Assembly (NCBI GenBank): GCA_963779095.1
Contig: CAVZWU010000025.1
Span: forward strand, 310,001-374,000
Direction: 5' to 3'
Origin: Roseiarcus sp963779095
GTDB taxonomy: Bacteria > Pseudomonadota > Alphaproteobacteria > Rhizobiales > Beijerinckiaceae
Length of the DNA stretch: 64,000 nt
A model generated the notes under the pieces. The model was not told the origin of the DNA and ran no database searches. It saw only the letters and a program-made list of their open reading frames with translations. Shown piece after piece: positions 10,196 to 18,280 of this stretch (the stretch's first letter is position 1; each line of letters opens with the position of its first letter). A program made the position numbers and the translations under genes.

Positions 10196-11224
10196 TCAGC
10201 CGCCGAGCGCCACGGCGATGGCCTCACGGTCGACGCCCCTCTGGGCGATCACGACCAGGCGGCTCAGGCGCGGCTCATTTCCGCTCCACGGCCGGTCGAA
10301 GTCGCGCCGGAAGCGCGAACCTACGCCCTGCACCAGCATCCGCATAGGTTTGCCGATAACCTCGACAAACCCCTTGACGCGCAGGATGTCATGCTCGCGC
10401 GTCGTTGTGGTCAGGCGATCGATCAGCACGTCGGGATCGCGGACCGCCGGGATCGTAACGACGAACGTGTCGAAATCGTCGTGACCGTGCTCGGCCTCGG
10501 CGTCGTGGTGCGAGGGACGCGCGCTCAGGTCGTCCTCCGCAGCCGCGCCGATCCCGAGCAGGACATCGGCGCCGATGGCGCCCTCGCGCGCGGGCGCGAT
10601 CTTGACGGCTCGCGGCACGGCGCCGGCGATCTGCGCCTTCAGCGCCTCAAGCTGGCCCTTGCCGACCAGATCGGCCTTGTTGAGCACGACGAGATCGGCG
10701 CTCATGAGCTGATCCTCATAGACCTCCTCGAGCGGATTGTCGTGGTCGAGCGACGGATCGGCCGCGCGCTGCTCGGCGACACGCGCGGGATCGTCGGCGA
10801 AACGGCCTTCGGCGACCGCGGCGGCGTCCACCACCGCAACGACCCCGTCGACCGTGAGCCTTGTACGCAGGTCCGGCCAGTCAAAGGCTTTGATGAGCGG
10901 CTTTGGCAAGGCGAGCCCTGAGGTTTCGACCACGATATGATCCGGCTTCGGCTCGCGCGCGAGCAGCGCCTTGATCGCGGGCGCGAAATCGTCGGCCACG
11001 GTGCAGCAGATGCAGCCATTCGCAAGTTCGATGATCGAATCCTCAGCGCAAGGGGAATCGGCGCAGTGCTTGACAAGGTCGCCATCGACCCCGACATCGC
11101 CGAATTCGTTGATAATGAGCGCAAGCCGCCGGCCACCGGCATTGGCCAGAAGATGGCGGATCAGCGTCGTCTTGCCGGCGCCGAGAAAGCCGGTGACGAT
11201 GGTGACGGGTGTCTTGGCAAGCAT
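10196..11224 (-). CDS. cobW: CobW GTP-binding metallochaperone
   Basis: CobW is a G3E-family GTPase thought to deliver cobalt (or handle zinc) for the chelatase CobN. The 342-residue protein starts MLAKTPVTIVTGFLGAGKTT, a P-loop at residues 11-18. It carries the metal-binding GCICC motif typical of the COG0523 group and the NKADLV guanine-recognition motif. A histidine-rich stretch (PSHHDAEAEHGHDD) separates the GTPase domain from the CobW C-terminal domain. The start at 11224 was chosen because the P-loop follows it at the normal distance. It lies 13 bases after the DUF1636 gene and 11 bases before cobN. Confidence 0.95.
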   Translation of the reverse strand: MLAKTPVTIVTGFLGAGKTTLIRHLLANAGGRRLALIINEFGDVGVDGDLVKHCADSPCAEDSIIELANGCICCTVADDFAPAIKALLAREPKPDHIVVETSGLALPKPLIKAFDWPDLRTRLTVDGVVAVVDAAAVAEGRFADDPARVAEQRAADPSLDHDNPLEEVYEDQLMSADLVVLNKADLVGKGQLEALKAQIAGAVPRAVKIAPAREGAIGADVLLGIGAAAEDDLSARPSHHDAEAEHGHDDFDTFVVTIPAVRDPDVLIDRLTTTTREHDILRVKGFVEVIGKPMRMLVQGVGSRFRRDFDRPWSGNEPRLSRLVVIAQRGVDREAIAVALGG

Positions 11225-11237
11225 GGAGTGCTGATCC

Positions 11238-11630
11238 TTAAGCAGGCGCCATTCCAGCGGACGCGAGCGGCGGCGTCCGCGATACGACGCCCCTGCGAAA
11301 CGAGAGCGGCCGTTCCCGCCAGGGAACGATCCCCTCAGGCGAAGCCGCATAGCGGCGCGCAGCGACGACAATGTCTTCGAGGTGCAATTCGCGCTTAAGA
11401 TCGCCGACGACGTAGGTCCATTTGCCTGGCCATGCGAGCGCGACCGTGCACGGCCGCTTGCACACCGACAGGCATTCGACGGGCTGAAGCGTGATGTCGG
11501 GCTCGGCGGCGAGCCGCGCTTCGAGCGCTTCGAACAGGCCCGGTCCCATCGGCCCCTCATCCGACTTGCAGGTCACGCAGACGAGCAGGGTCGCGGCGGA
11601 GCGGCCGCTATCGGCGTTCATCGGGCGCAT
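11238..11630 (-). CDS. DUF1636 family, putative Fe-S/metal-binding protein
   Basis: This protein of about 130 residues belongs to the DUF1636 family, small ferredoxin-like proteins often found beside cobW and cobN. It has LLVCVTCKSDEG, then VECLSVCKRPCTVALAW, giving four cysteines arranged like a thioredoxin-type [2Fe-2S] site. The function is not established; metal or redox support of cobaltochelatase is inferred from the neighbours. It is the first gene after the cobalamin riboswitch and so probably opens the operon. The start is uncertain (ATG at 11630 or 11621, neither with a clear ribosome site). A strong AAGGAG site lies upstream at an out-of-frame ATG at 11688. Confidence 0.8.
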   Translation of the reverse strand: MRPMNADSGRSAATLLVCVTCKSDEGPMGPGLFEALEARLAAEPDITLQPVECLSVCKRPCTVALAWPGKWTYVVGDLKRELHLEDIVVAARRYAASPEGIVPWRERPLSFRRGVVSRTPPLASAGMAPA

Positions 11631-11734
11631 CAATCCGAGCCGGCGAACAATGGGCGCGGCGCCAAATTGGAAGTCTATCGGGGGGCATGAACGCTCCTTG
11701 GCCGCCCCTCCGGCGGCCGCGCGGAATTCATCGG

Positions 11735-11905
11735 CGCACGGCAGGTCTCCTGGCTCGCAGCGTATCGCCGACACCGCCTTCCCGGACCCGCAAAAGCCCA
11801 GTGGCGAAAAAGCGTCGGCACGCCGCTCACAGTCGCGGGGGCGGCCACGGATCGGCGAAGAGGCCTACCGTGTTCCCTTTTCACCCTCGGTCGAGATCGA
11901 GGGAC
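11735..11905 (-). promoter_or_regulatory. Adenosylcobalamin riboswitch
   Basis: Read on the minus strand, the leader shows the ordered signatures of a cobalamin riboswitch: AAAAGGGAACACGGT at the 5' side, CCCCGCGACTGTGA, GCCACTGG, GGGAAGGC, and finally the B12 box AGCCAGGAGACCTGCC at 11740-11755. The element lies about 105 bases upstream of the DUF1636-cobW-cobN operon. When bound to adenosylcobalamin such elements usually shut down expression, so the operon should be repressed when B12 is plentiful. Boundaries are approximate because they were judged by eye. Confidence 0.93.
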
Positions 11906-12023
11906 CGTGCTCGGGTTTATGTCCCAGCTTCGAGCAGGGTTGTCAAATGGAGGTCAAAGCGCGCTCGCTTCGCCGCGAAGCTGCGAAACTGCACAGCCCA
12001 TGCTCAACGTCCATGGTCAACGT

Positions 12024-12434
12024 CTATATCGGCGAGGATCCGAGCATTGAGAGAAGACCGGCCCGCACTTCAGCGGGCAGCTCTTCGAATGGTTTGGGGG
12101 GCGAACCTCGGGGTCCGAACCAAGTCCTGAGCTCCCACAACGCGGTGATCTTGGCTCCTGCAACGATGGAGTTCCGGGTCGGGACGTCGTTTTCCGCCTC
12201 CGCTAGACGACCATCCTCGCCGAAGAGAGTCTCGGCAAATCGACGCTCCATTTCATGCTGCAGCACGGCGGGAGCGTCCTGGGTGGTGGCCCATGACGAG
12301 GCGGGCGGGGCGAAAACGCAATGCCTGGCGCTGATCCTCATCAGGCTCGACGCGCGCACGATCCCCGGCGCGCAAACGGCCACCGAGGCGACTGCTTGAA
12401 GGAATTGTCGCCGCGCGACGATCAGCGAACTCAT
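12024..12434 (-). CDS. Small Tat-exported hypothetical protein
   Basis: The 136-residue protein starts at ATG 12434, six bases after an AGGAGA ribosome site. Its N-terminus reads SLIVARRQFLQAVASVAVCA and is followed by PGIVRAS, a twin-arginine signal with a short hydrophobic core and an Ala-x-Ala-like cleavage site. The mature part (about 105 residues) has no domain I recognise; it is rich in charged residues and includes TALWELRTWFGPRG. A folded, probably cofactor-containing protein exported by Tat is the natural inference. It faces away from the lipase gene across a 333-base gap and lies just upstream of the riboswitch. Confidence 0.7.
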   Translation of the reverse strand: MSSLIVARRQFLQAVASVAVCAPGIVRASSLMRISARHCVFAPPASSWATTQDAPAVLQHEMERRFAETLFGEDGRLAEAENDVPTRNSIVAGAKITALWELRTWFGPRGSPPKPFEELPAEVRAGLLSMLGSSPI

Positions 12435-12767
12435 CTCTCCTGGTCCCTGGCCACGCGTCCAGTTGCAGCCGCCTTTTGACGACCAGGACAGCGGCGGCGC
12501 AGATTCGTCATGGTCCACCCAAGCACAAAATCTAACAGCGTGCTCACCCTTCGTGGACATCCCAAATCGGGGGAGTTCGGCTCGCGGACGCTGACCCACC
12601 ACATGCATCGTGTAGTTTGGCTCGGCGTCGCGTTCGCCCGATTTTATAGGTTTCGACACGGCGCGATGTCGGGAGGACGGCAAGGTCGCGCCGACGCCTT
12701 GACGTTCGGCGGCTTCAATGCCGAACATCCCCTCAGGGCGCGAATGTCACGGGCTTGGGGGGCTTCA
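12435..12767. other. Intergenic region between divergent genes
   Basis: This 333-base gap separates the leftward Tat-exported protein from the rightward lipoprotein lipase, so promoters for both should lie here. I see no RNA gene or convincing regulator site. The last bases before the lipase hold a GGGGGG ribosome-binding stretch. Confidence 0.5.
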
Positions 12768-13856
12768 ATGGAGCCGATCGTAGGCGCTCGGGCCACGAAG
12801 CTGATCGCCGCGGCGATCGCGCTGCCCTTTCTTTGCGGCTGCGCCGGCCTTCACCTCGGTCAGGAGCCCGACCAAGTCATTCAGCGGACGGAAGGCGAGG
12901 ATAATTACCTGCAGAGACAGAAAGCCGGGCCCGTCGCCGCGCGCGTCCTGCCCTACGCCCTGCTCGCCGAGCAATCCTACGATCCCGGGGTCTACTTGAC
13001 GCACACCATCGCGCCGCGCGCCAGCGCGTGCGACGATCCGAAGGACTGCGACACGCGCGCCGACGACGAACGCGCGGCCCGCTGGCTCGATGAATGGCGG
13101 TACGTCTGGAGCTGCGACGGGCCGGACCAATGCGGGGTGCGGACGCCCGGGCAAGGCGAGCCCGTCGGGGGACTCGGGGTCCAGATTTGGGCGCGCAACG
13201 GCCCCCAATGCCCGGAAGCGGTCATCGCGTTTCGTGGAACCGTCGGCGGCGACAAGGGAGATTGGGAGTCCAACTTCCACTGGATCTTGCGCGCCTTTCC
13301 CATTTACGATCAGTACGACCAGGTTCGCGACCATATCCGCGACTTCATTGGACGTATCGAGCGCGACAAGTGTTACCGGAAGGATCAGACCGAGATCACC
13401 GCCGTCGGCCACTCGCTTGGCGGGGGGCTGGCGCAACTGGCAGCCTATTCTGATCAACGCATTCGTCGCGTCTACGCCTTCGATCCCTCGATGGTGACGG
13501 GATACTATTCGGTGAATCCGCCGCACCGGGATCGCAACGTGCGAGGATTGAGAATGGAGCGCGTTTACGAATTTGGTGAAGTCCTCGCCTACGGCCGGCT
13601 GATCATGCTGCGCTATATCCCCTTGTCGCCTTGCAATCCCCGGGTCGTGAGCGTCCGGTTCCGGGTCTTTCAGGGCGCTCCGATCGCGCTGCACAGCCTG
13701 ACCGATCTTGACAACGGCCTGCTCCGGGTCGCGAGAGGCTCCAAACCGGAGACGTCGCCAATGGCGCTCGAGCGGTGCGGCGAGACGGCGCCGCTCGTCG
13801 CATCGCACTGGCCCTCGCCTAGCCCGACAGGTCCCCAACCCGCAGGTCTCCAATGA
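12768..13856 (+). CDS. Class 3 lipase-like lipoprotein
   Basis: The 362-residue protein has a lipoprotein signal: hydrophobic residues AAAIALPFLCGC, with a lipobox ending in cysteine at about residue 24. It then has an alpha/beta-hydrolase domain of the Lipase_3 type, with VIAFRGTVGG and the nucleophile elbow VGHSLGGGLA. The predicted role is an ester hydrolase tethered to the outer membrane or periplasmic face; the substrate is unknown. Several cysteine pairs in CDDPKDCDTR and CDGPDQCG suggest disulfides, in keeping with export. The start at 12768 has a GGGGGG stretch upstream. Its stop overlaps the cobO start as ATGA, an odd partner for a cobalamin gene. Confidence 0.83.
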   Translation: MEPIVGARATKLIAAAIALPFLCGCAGLHLGQEPDQVIQRTEGEDNYLQRQKAGPVAARVLPYALLAEQSYDPGVYLTHTIAPRASACDDPKDCDTRADDERAARWLDEWRYVWSCDGPDQCGVRTPGQGEPVGGLGVQIWARNGPQCPEAVIAFRGTVGGDKGDWESNFHWILRAFPIYDQYDQVRDHIRDFIGRIERDKCYRKDQTEITAVGHSLGGGLAQLAAYSDQRIRRVYAFDPSMVTGYYSVNPPHRDRNVRGLRMERVYEFGEVLAYGRLIMLRYIPLSPCNPRVVSVRFRVFQGAPIALHSLTDLDNGLLRVARGSKPETSPMALERCGETAPLVASHWPSPSPTGPQPAGLQ

Positions 13857-14461
13857 GCCGCCCGGAAGACGATCGGCACAAAGCCAAAATGGCCAAACGC
13901 AAGGCTGTGCAGGACGCCGAAGTCGCCTCGAAGCCGATCCTCGAGAAAGGTCTCCTCGTCGTTCACACCGGGCCCGGCAAAGGCAAGTCGACCGCGGCGT
14001 TCGGGCTCGCCTTGCGCGCACTCGGGCGTGGCCATCGCGTCGGCGTGGTGCAGTTCATCAAGGGCGCCTGGTCGACCGGCGAGCGCATGGGCGTCGAGCG
14101 CTTCGGGACCCAGGTCGAGTGGCGCACAATGGGCGAAGGCTTCACCTGGGAGACGCAGGACCGCGCGCGCGACGTTGCGGCGGCGAGCGCGGCGTGGGCG
14201 GAGGCCAGGCGCATGATGGCCGATTCCTCGTTCCGCCTCATCGTGCTCGACGAACTCAACGTCGCGCTTCGCTACGATTACCTGCCGCTCGCTGACGTCG
14301 TCGCGACGCTGGCTCAGCGGCGCCCCGGCCTGCATGTCGTCGTCACCGGCCGCAACGCCAAGCCGGAGCTGATCGAAGCGGCCGATTGCGTGACCGAATT
14401 CGCGCTCGTCAAGCATCACTTCGCCGCTGGGGTGCGGGCGCAGGAAGGAATCGAGTTTTGA
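13853..14461 (+). CDS. cobO: Cob(I)yrinic acid a,c-diamide adenosyltransferase
   Basis: CobO adds the 5'-deoxyadenosyl group from ATP to the cobalt. The 202-residue protein has a charged N-terminus, the P-loop HTGPGKGKSTAAFGLALRAL, the VGVVQFIKG and TMGEGFTWET blocks, the LDELNVALRYDYL motif and VVTGRNAKPELIEAAD, all diagnostic of the CobA/CobO/BtuR family. The start overlaps the stop of the upstream lipase gene, and the stop overlaps the cobQ TTG start, so the three are translationally linked. The whole reading frame is intact. Confidence 0.97.
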   Translation: MSRPEDDRHKAKMAKRKAVQDAEVASKPILEKGLLVVHTGPGKGKSTAAFGLALRALGRGHRVGVVQFIKGAWSTGERMGVERFGTQVEWRTMGEGFTWETQDRARDVAAASAAWAEARRMMADSSFRLIVLDELNVALRYDYLPLADVVATLAQRRPGLHVVVTGRNAKPELIEAADCVTEFALVKHHFAAGVRAQEGIEF

Positions 14462-15912
14462 GCGCTCGCGCGCTCATGTTCCAGGGAACCGGCTCGGACG
14501 TCGGCAAGTCGTTGCTTGTCGCCGGCCTTTGTCGCGCCTTCGCGCGGCGGGGGCTTCGCGTCCGTCCCTTCAAGCCGCAGAACATGTCGAACAACGCGGC
14601 GGTCACGGACGACGGCGGCGAGATCGGCCGCGCGCAAGCCCTGCAGGCGCGCGCCTGCGGCGTCCGGCCGAGCGTGCACATGAACCCGGTGCTCTTGAAG
14701 CCGCAAACCGAGATCGGCGCGCAGGTCGTCGTTAGGGGCAAGATCGTCGGCAATGCGCGGGCGCGCGAATATCAGGCGCTCAAACCCAAGCTCATGAGCG
14801 CCGTGCTCGACAGCTACGCGCGCCTAAGCGCGGGTGTTGACCTCGTTCTCATCGAGGGCGCGGGCAGCGCGGCGGAGATCAATCTCCGTGAAGGCGACAT
14901 CGCCAATATGGGCTTCGCGCGCGCCGCCAATTGCCCGGTGGCGCTGATCGGCGACATCGACCGCGGCGGCGTATTCGCCCAGATTCTCGGGGTCAAAGCG
15001 GCGCTCGCGCCAGACGACGCGGCGACGATCGTCGGCTTCATCGTCAACAAGTTCCGCGGCGATGCGAGCCTGTTCGAAGGCGCGATGGCTACGATCGCCG
15101 AGCGGACCGGCTGGCGCGGCTTCGGCCTCCTGCCGTTCTTCGCCGAGGCGGCGCGGCTCCCGGCGGAGGATGCGTTCAGCCTCGGCGACAAGAAGGCGCG
15201 CGCAGACGGCGCCGTCACCATCGCCGTGCCGATGCTGGCGCGGATCGCCAATTTCGACGATTTCGACCCGCTCGGCATGGAGCCCTCCGTGCGGCTCGTC
15301 TTCGTGCGAGCGGGCGAGCCGCTGCCGGTCGCCGATCTCGTCATCCTGCCCGGCAGCAAGGCGACGATCGCGGACCTCAAATTCTTTCGGGAGCAGGGCT
15401 GGGACATCGACCTCCTCGCTCATGCGCGGCGGGGCGGACGGATCCTCGGCGTTTGCGGCGGCTACCAGATGCTGGGCGAAAGCGTGTCCGACCCGAACGG
15501 CGTTGAGGGGCCGCCGGGCGAGATTGAGGGCCTCAGGCTGCTTGACGTCGCCACGCGGCTGACGGGAGCGAAGACACTGCGGCAGGTCGAAGGCGCGAGC
15601 CTTGCGAACGGCGCGCCGTTCCATGGCTATGAGATGCATGTCGGCGAGACGAAAGGCCCGGACTGCGCGCGCCCGCTGCTTCGCTTCGCCAACGGCCAGT
15701 TCGACGGCGCGACCTCCGCGGACGGCCGGGTCGCGGGCGCCTATGTGCACGGTCTCTTCGCCGAAGACCGCCAGCGCGCAGCGTGGCTAGACTCGCTCGG
15801 AACGACCAGCGCGCTCGACTACGAGGCGACGATCGAGCGCACGCTCGACAGGCTCGCCGACCATTGCGAGGCGCATCTCGATTGCGATGCGCTGCTGGCG
15901 GCCGCGCGCTAG
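14458..15912 (+). CDS. cobQ: Cobyric acid synthase (glutamine-hydrolysing)
   Basis: CobQ amidates four carboxyl groups of adenosylcobyrinic acid a,c-diamide using glutamine and ATP. The 484-residue protein has an N-terminal dethiobiotin-synthetase-like domain (MFQGTGSDVGKSLLVAGL, then FKPQNMSNNAAV) and a C-terminal glutamine amidotransferase domain with the catalytic cysteine in ILGVCGGYQMLG and a late histidine in GAYVHGLF. I chose the TTG at 14458, which overlaps the cobO stop, because it gives the usual SARALMFQGT start; an ATG at 14476 is the alternative. A strong hairpin and T-run follow about 75 bases downstream. Confidence 0.96.
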   Translation: MSARALMFQGTGSDVGKSLLVAGLCRAFARRGLRVRPFKPQNMSNNAAVTDDGGEIGRAQALQARACGVRPSVHMNPVLLKPQTEIGAQVVVRGKIVGNARAREYQALKPKLMSAVLDSYARLSAGVDLVLIEGAGSAAEINLREGDIANMGFARAANCPVALIGDIDRGGVFAQILGVKAALAPDDAATIVGFIVNKFRGDASLFEGAMATIAERTGWRGFGLLPFFAEAARLPAEDAFSLGDKKARADGAVTIAVPMLARIANFDDFDPLGMEPSVRLVFVRAGEPLPVADLVILPGSKATIADLKFFREQGWDIDLLAHARRGGRILGVCGGYQMLGESVSDPNGVEGPPGEIEGLRLLDVATRLTGAKTLRQVEGASLANGAPFHGYEMHVGETKGPDCARPLLRFANGQFDGATSADGRVAGAYVHGLFAEDRQRAAWLDSLGTTSALDYEATIERTLDRLADHCEAHLDCDALLAAAR

Positions 15913-15950
15913 GCTCCCTGCAACCAGGACGCGAGGCCGGCGACAGACAA

Positions 15951-16000
15951 ACGCAAATAAACGCCGATAAACGCCAGCAAACGCGCATAAACGCTAGTAA
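15951..16000. repeat. Five tandem 10-bp units, consensus ACGCnnnTAA
   Basis: Five adjacent units with an exact 10-base period read ACGCaaaTAA, ACGCcgaTAA, ACGCcagcAA, ACGCgcaTAA and ACGCtagTAA. Four fit the consensus fully and one differs by one base. The last unit forms the left arm of the hairpin that follows. A period equal to one DNA turn puts every unit on the same face of the helix, as in iteron-like protein-binding arrays; that role is inference. The array starts 38 bases after the cobQ stop. Confidence 0.8.
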
Positions 16001-16031
16001 ATTGACTCCAATTTACTAGCGTTTATTTTTC
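15987..16031 (+). terminator. Rho-independent-type terminator after cobQ
   Basis: An 18-base perfect inverted repeat (15987-16004 and 16009-16026, beginning ATAAACGCTAG) encloses a 4-base loop and is followed by TTTT. It is well placed to end the lipase-cobO-cobQ transcript. The stem is less GC-rich than most terminators but unusually long, and because it is symmetric it could also bind a dimeric protein. Confidence 0.75.
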
Positions 16032-16077
16032 CGAATCGAGACTTTTCAATGGGTTGCGCCCGATTGGAGCAAAAAAT

Positions 16078-16092
16078 GTAACTCCCAAGCCG
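16078..16092 (+). repeat. IS66 left terminal inverted repeat
   Basis: GTAACTCCCAAGCCG; its exact complement ends the element at 17635-17649. Confidence 0.92.
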
Positions 16093-16099
16093 TCTGTTT

Positions 16100-17548
16100 T
16101 CAGGCTGCGATTGCGAGGAGGAGTTGGGAGGGGTTTGCAGTGAGGGCTTTGAGAATGTTGAGGCCGTGCTTTCGTGCGGTGGAGACGATGGACCTCATGC
16201 GGACGAAGACGTGAGCGCCTTCGAAGGTGCGGAAGCCGCCCGAGATTTTCATTTTGACCTTGGCCATGCGCAGGTCCTGTTCGGCCAGGTTATTGGTGAA
16301 CGGGACGTCGAAGTCGACGAGGAAGCGCAGGGTCTCGTCCTTGAAGGTCTTGAAGCGGATGAGGAGATTATGGCCTGGGCGCTGCTTCTTTCGTTTTTTC
16401 GAGCCGGGCGAAGGATCGAAGGCCGGCAGGGCGCGATGGAAGGCGAGCCCTTCCCGAACGGCCTGCCAGTAGCGGTCGACGAAGCCTTGCACGCGTTCGG
16501 GTTCGAGCGCCCGGGCGCCGGCCTCTTTGGCTTGGCGCACGGCCTTTGCGGCGTCGAGGAGGACGTCGCGCATGGCTTGCGCCCACGGCTCCTTGTCGAT
16601 CTCGATGAGCGCCTTGAGTTCGCGCAGGTGATGGGCGTTGCAGAAGGCGTGAGCGACGTCCGCGAGGGCGTTGTAGGGGCGGAAATGGTCATGCACGACG
16701 ACGCCGCCCTTCAACCCTGCGGGAACATCGCCGCGCGCCGCTCCGACCCGGTAGAAGGTATGGCTCCGGCTCGACGTCGTATGCAGCCATTGCAGGGAGC
16801 CTGCGATGCGAAAGCCGGTTTCGTCGAGATGCCTGACCTTGGCCCCGCCGACGCGCGTCCCGATCGCCTGATAGACGCCCTCCAGAGCCTGAGCCTTCTT
16901 GCCCATCCACGCGATCACGCTCGCCGGGCAGACGAGCGGCGCGCCGAACAGGTCCTGAAGCGCCTGCGCCGTCCGGTCCTCGGGCACAAGCTGCTGCACG
17001 TTGAGATAGACCGCCGCCGCCTTGATGCGCTCGCCATATTGGGTCGGCGAGATCACGCCGTCGGGGAACGCAGCCCGCGTCACGCCGCGGCATCGGGCGC
17101 AGGCATAGATGGCGCCCTGGTGCTCCGTGACCTCGATCAGCCGCTCGGGCAGGTCGAACACCTGACGCGTCTCCACCCCGGTCTGCATCGAAGCCGCGAG
17201 CGCCGCCCGGCAGCGCCGGCACGCCGCAGCCTCGTGTCGGACGACCCAGTCGGGCGTCGCCGTCCGCCGCAGCGTGTCGCCCTTGTGGCCCCGCTGTCCC
17301 CCGCTCGCCTTGCCCGAACGGCCGCGAAGGCTGCCGGGAAGGCGCGACTTCTTCCTCAGCCCGTCGCTCGAAGGCGGCTTGGAGCTCGTCGTGCTGTCCA
17401 GATCCAGCCGGCGCCGAAGCTCGGCGTTCTCGGCTCGAAGGCCCTCGTTCTCCCGCCGCAAATCGGCGACCTCCGAGCGAAGCGCGGAAATCTCGCTCCG
17501 GAGCGCTTCGATCAGCGCCTGAACTTCGGCAGGGAGAATCATCCCCAC
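16100..17548 (-). CDS. tnpC: IS66 transposase (TnpC type)
   Basis: The 482-residue transposase begins with a leucine-zipper-like coiled coil (residues about 8-50, EISALRSEVADLRRENEGL). The conserved SKPPSSDG motif follows, then a zinc-finger region with CRRC and CARC, and the DDE catalytic core. The likely catalytic residues are Asp in VRHLDETGFR, Asp in VVVHDHFRPY and Glu in TNNLAEQDLRMAK. The C-terminus ends ANPSQLLLAIAA. The frame is uninterrupted and both ends of the element are present, so it could be active. A long open frame on the opposite strand is only a shadow of its codon bias. Confidence 0.95.
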   Translation of the reverse strand: MGMILPAEVQALIEALRSEISALRSEVADLRRENEGLRAENAELRRRLDLDSTTSSKPPSSDGLRKKSRLPGSLRGRSGKASGGQRGHKGDTLRRTATPDWVVRHEAAACRRCRAALAASMQTGVETRQVFDLPERLIEVTEHQGAIYACARCRGVTRAAFPDGVISPTQYGERIKAAAVYLNVQQLVPEDRTAQALQDLFGAPLVCPASVIAWMGKKAQALEGVYQAIGTRVGGAKVRHLDETGFRIAGSLQWLHTTSSRSHTFYRVGAARGDVPAGLKGGVVVHDHFRPYNALADVAHAFCNAHHLRELKALIEIDKEPWAQAMRDVLLDAAKAVRQAKEAGARALEPERVQGFVDRYWQAVREGLAFHRALPAFDPSPGSKKRKKQRPGHNLLIRFKTFKDETLRFLVDFDVPFTNNLAEQDLRMAKVKMKISGGFRTFEGAHVFVRMRSIVSTARKHGLNILKALTANPSQLLLAIAA

Positions 17549-17634
17549 CTTGACTTACGGTTCGCCCCCGCCCGTCTCGAAAATCTCGCAAAACCTCAAC
17601 GATCTCACACACCGTGTGACAATTCGGACTCACC

Positions 17635-17649
17635 CGGCTTGGGAGTTAC
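17635..17649 (-). repeat. IS66 right terminal inverted repeat
   Basis: CGGCTTGGGAGTTAC, the exact reverse complement of the left repeat. Confidence 0.92.
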
Positions 17650-17852
17650 TAAAAAATTCTCCTCGGCTTTCCCGTCTCGCGCTCCGGTTGTGGTTGAGCC
17701 AGCTTGTCAAACAGCCCCAGGGCCTCCTCGTCCGGCTTTTGGACCGAGGGAGTAGATTCCGCAATCAAGAACATATAGCGGCAATTTCTGATTCTGTCAA
17801 GACGATTCGCGGGCTCTCCCGACCGGCGCCATCGCGAACCCGCGCGAGCCTC

Positions 17853-18203
17853 TTAAGTTCCGCTGGCCTGATCCATGTGGTGATGTCCGTGCCTCGCGCG
17901 CCGCGTTGGCTCGGCGCTTTTCACCGGGGTGACGGTCGGCTCCTGCGTATCTCCACACTTCTCCTCCAGGACCTTCGTCTCCTTCGGGCCGCGCAAAGTC
18001 ACATTCATGGTCTCTGTCCCGACCAGAAGCGCTCCAATGCTGGTCCACGATCGGTCCTGATTGCGCCTCCACTCCGCGCAACTGAGCGGAAGCGCCTTGC
18101 CATGGACCTCGACGGTGTCCGGCTTCGGCTGTTGAGCGTCTTGCGCCAGCGCAGCGCTGATCATGGCGGTGGAAACGGAGAGGAGAACTGCAAGTCGAAG
18201 CAT
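17853..18203 (-). CDS. Small secreted protein, paralogue of the one at 59773-60039
   Basis: The 116-residue protein has a Sec signal peptide (MLRLAVLLSVSTAMISAALAQ) and a mature part with LSCAEWRRNQDRSWTSIGAL, TETMNVTLRG and a late EEKCGD, ending in a histidine-rich stretch (RHGHHHMDQ). The cysteine pair and the Trp/Met-Asn pattern match the protein at 59773-60039 across about 50 residues, so the two are paralogues of one small periplasmic family. The start at 18203 has an AGAGGCG ribosome site upstream; an earlier ATG at 18245 would put charged residues before the signal. The function is unknown. The C-terminal histidines could bind metal. Confidence 0.75.
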   Translation of the reverse strand: MLRLAVLLSVSTAMISAALAQDAQQPKPDTVEVHGKALPLSCAEWRRNQDRSWTSIGALLVGTETMNVTLRGPKETKVLEEKCGDTQEPTVTPVKSAEPTRRARHGHHHMDQASGT

Positions 18204-18280
18204 CGGAATCGCCTCTAGCAAAAACGAGCGGGCGGATCGAAGCATTGAAATTTGGCGAAGTCGAGTCAGGGGCCGATCCG

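Larger units (their letters stand above)
16078..17649. mobile_element. IS66-family insertion sequence, single-transposase type
   Basis: The 1,572-base element is bounded by 15-base perfect inverted repeats, GTAACTCCCAAGCCG at the left end and its complement at the right end. It carries one leftward tnpC-type transposase and lacks the tnpA and tnpB accessory genes, as in the ISBst12-like subgroup of IS66. The 8 bases outside the ends are CAAAAAAT on the left and TAAAAAAT on the right, a 7-of-8 match to the 8-base target duplication expected for IS66. Insertion is therefore simple and probably recent. It separates cobQ from the small secreted protein and cobD. Confidence 0.92.

Noticed and set aside
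12765..14021. A long leftward frame opposite the lipase and cobO
   Set aside because: It spans two genes with clear motifs on the plus strand and has no family features.
16124..17755. A 543-codon rightward frame across the IS66 element
   Set aside because: It is the antisense shadow of the intact IS66 transposase, which has all family motifs.
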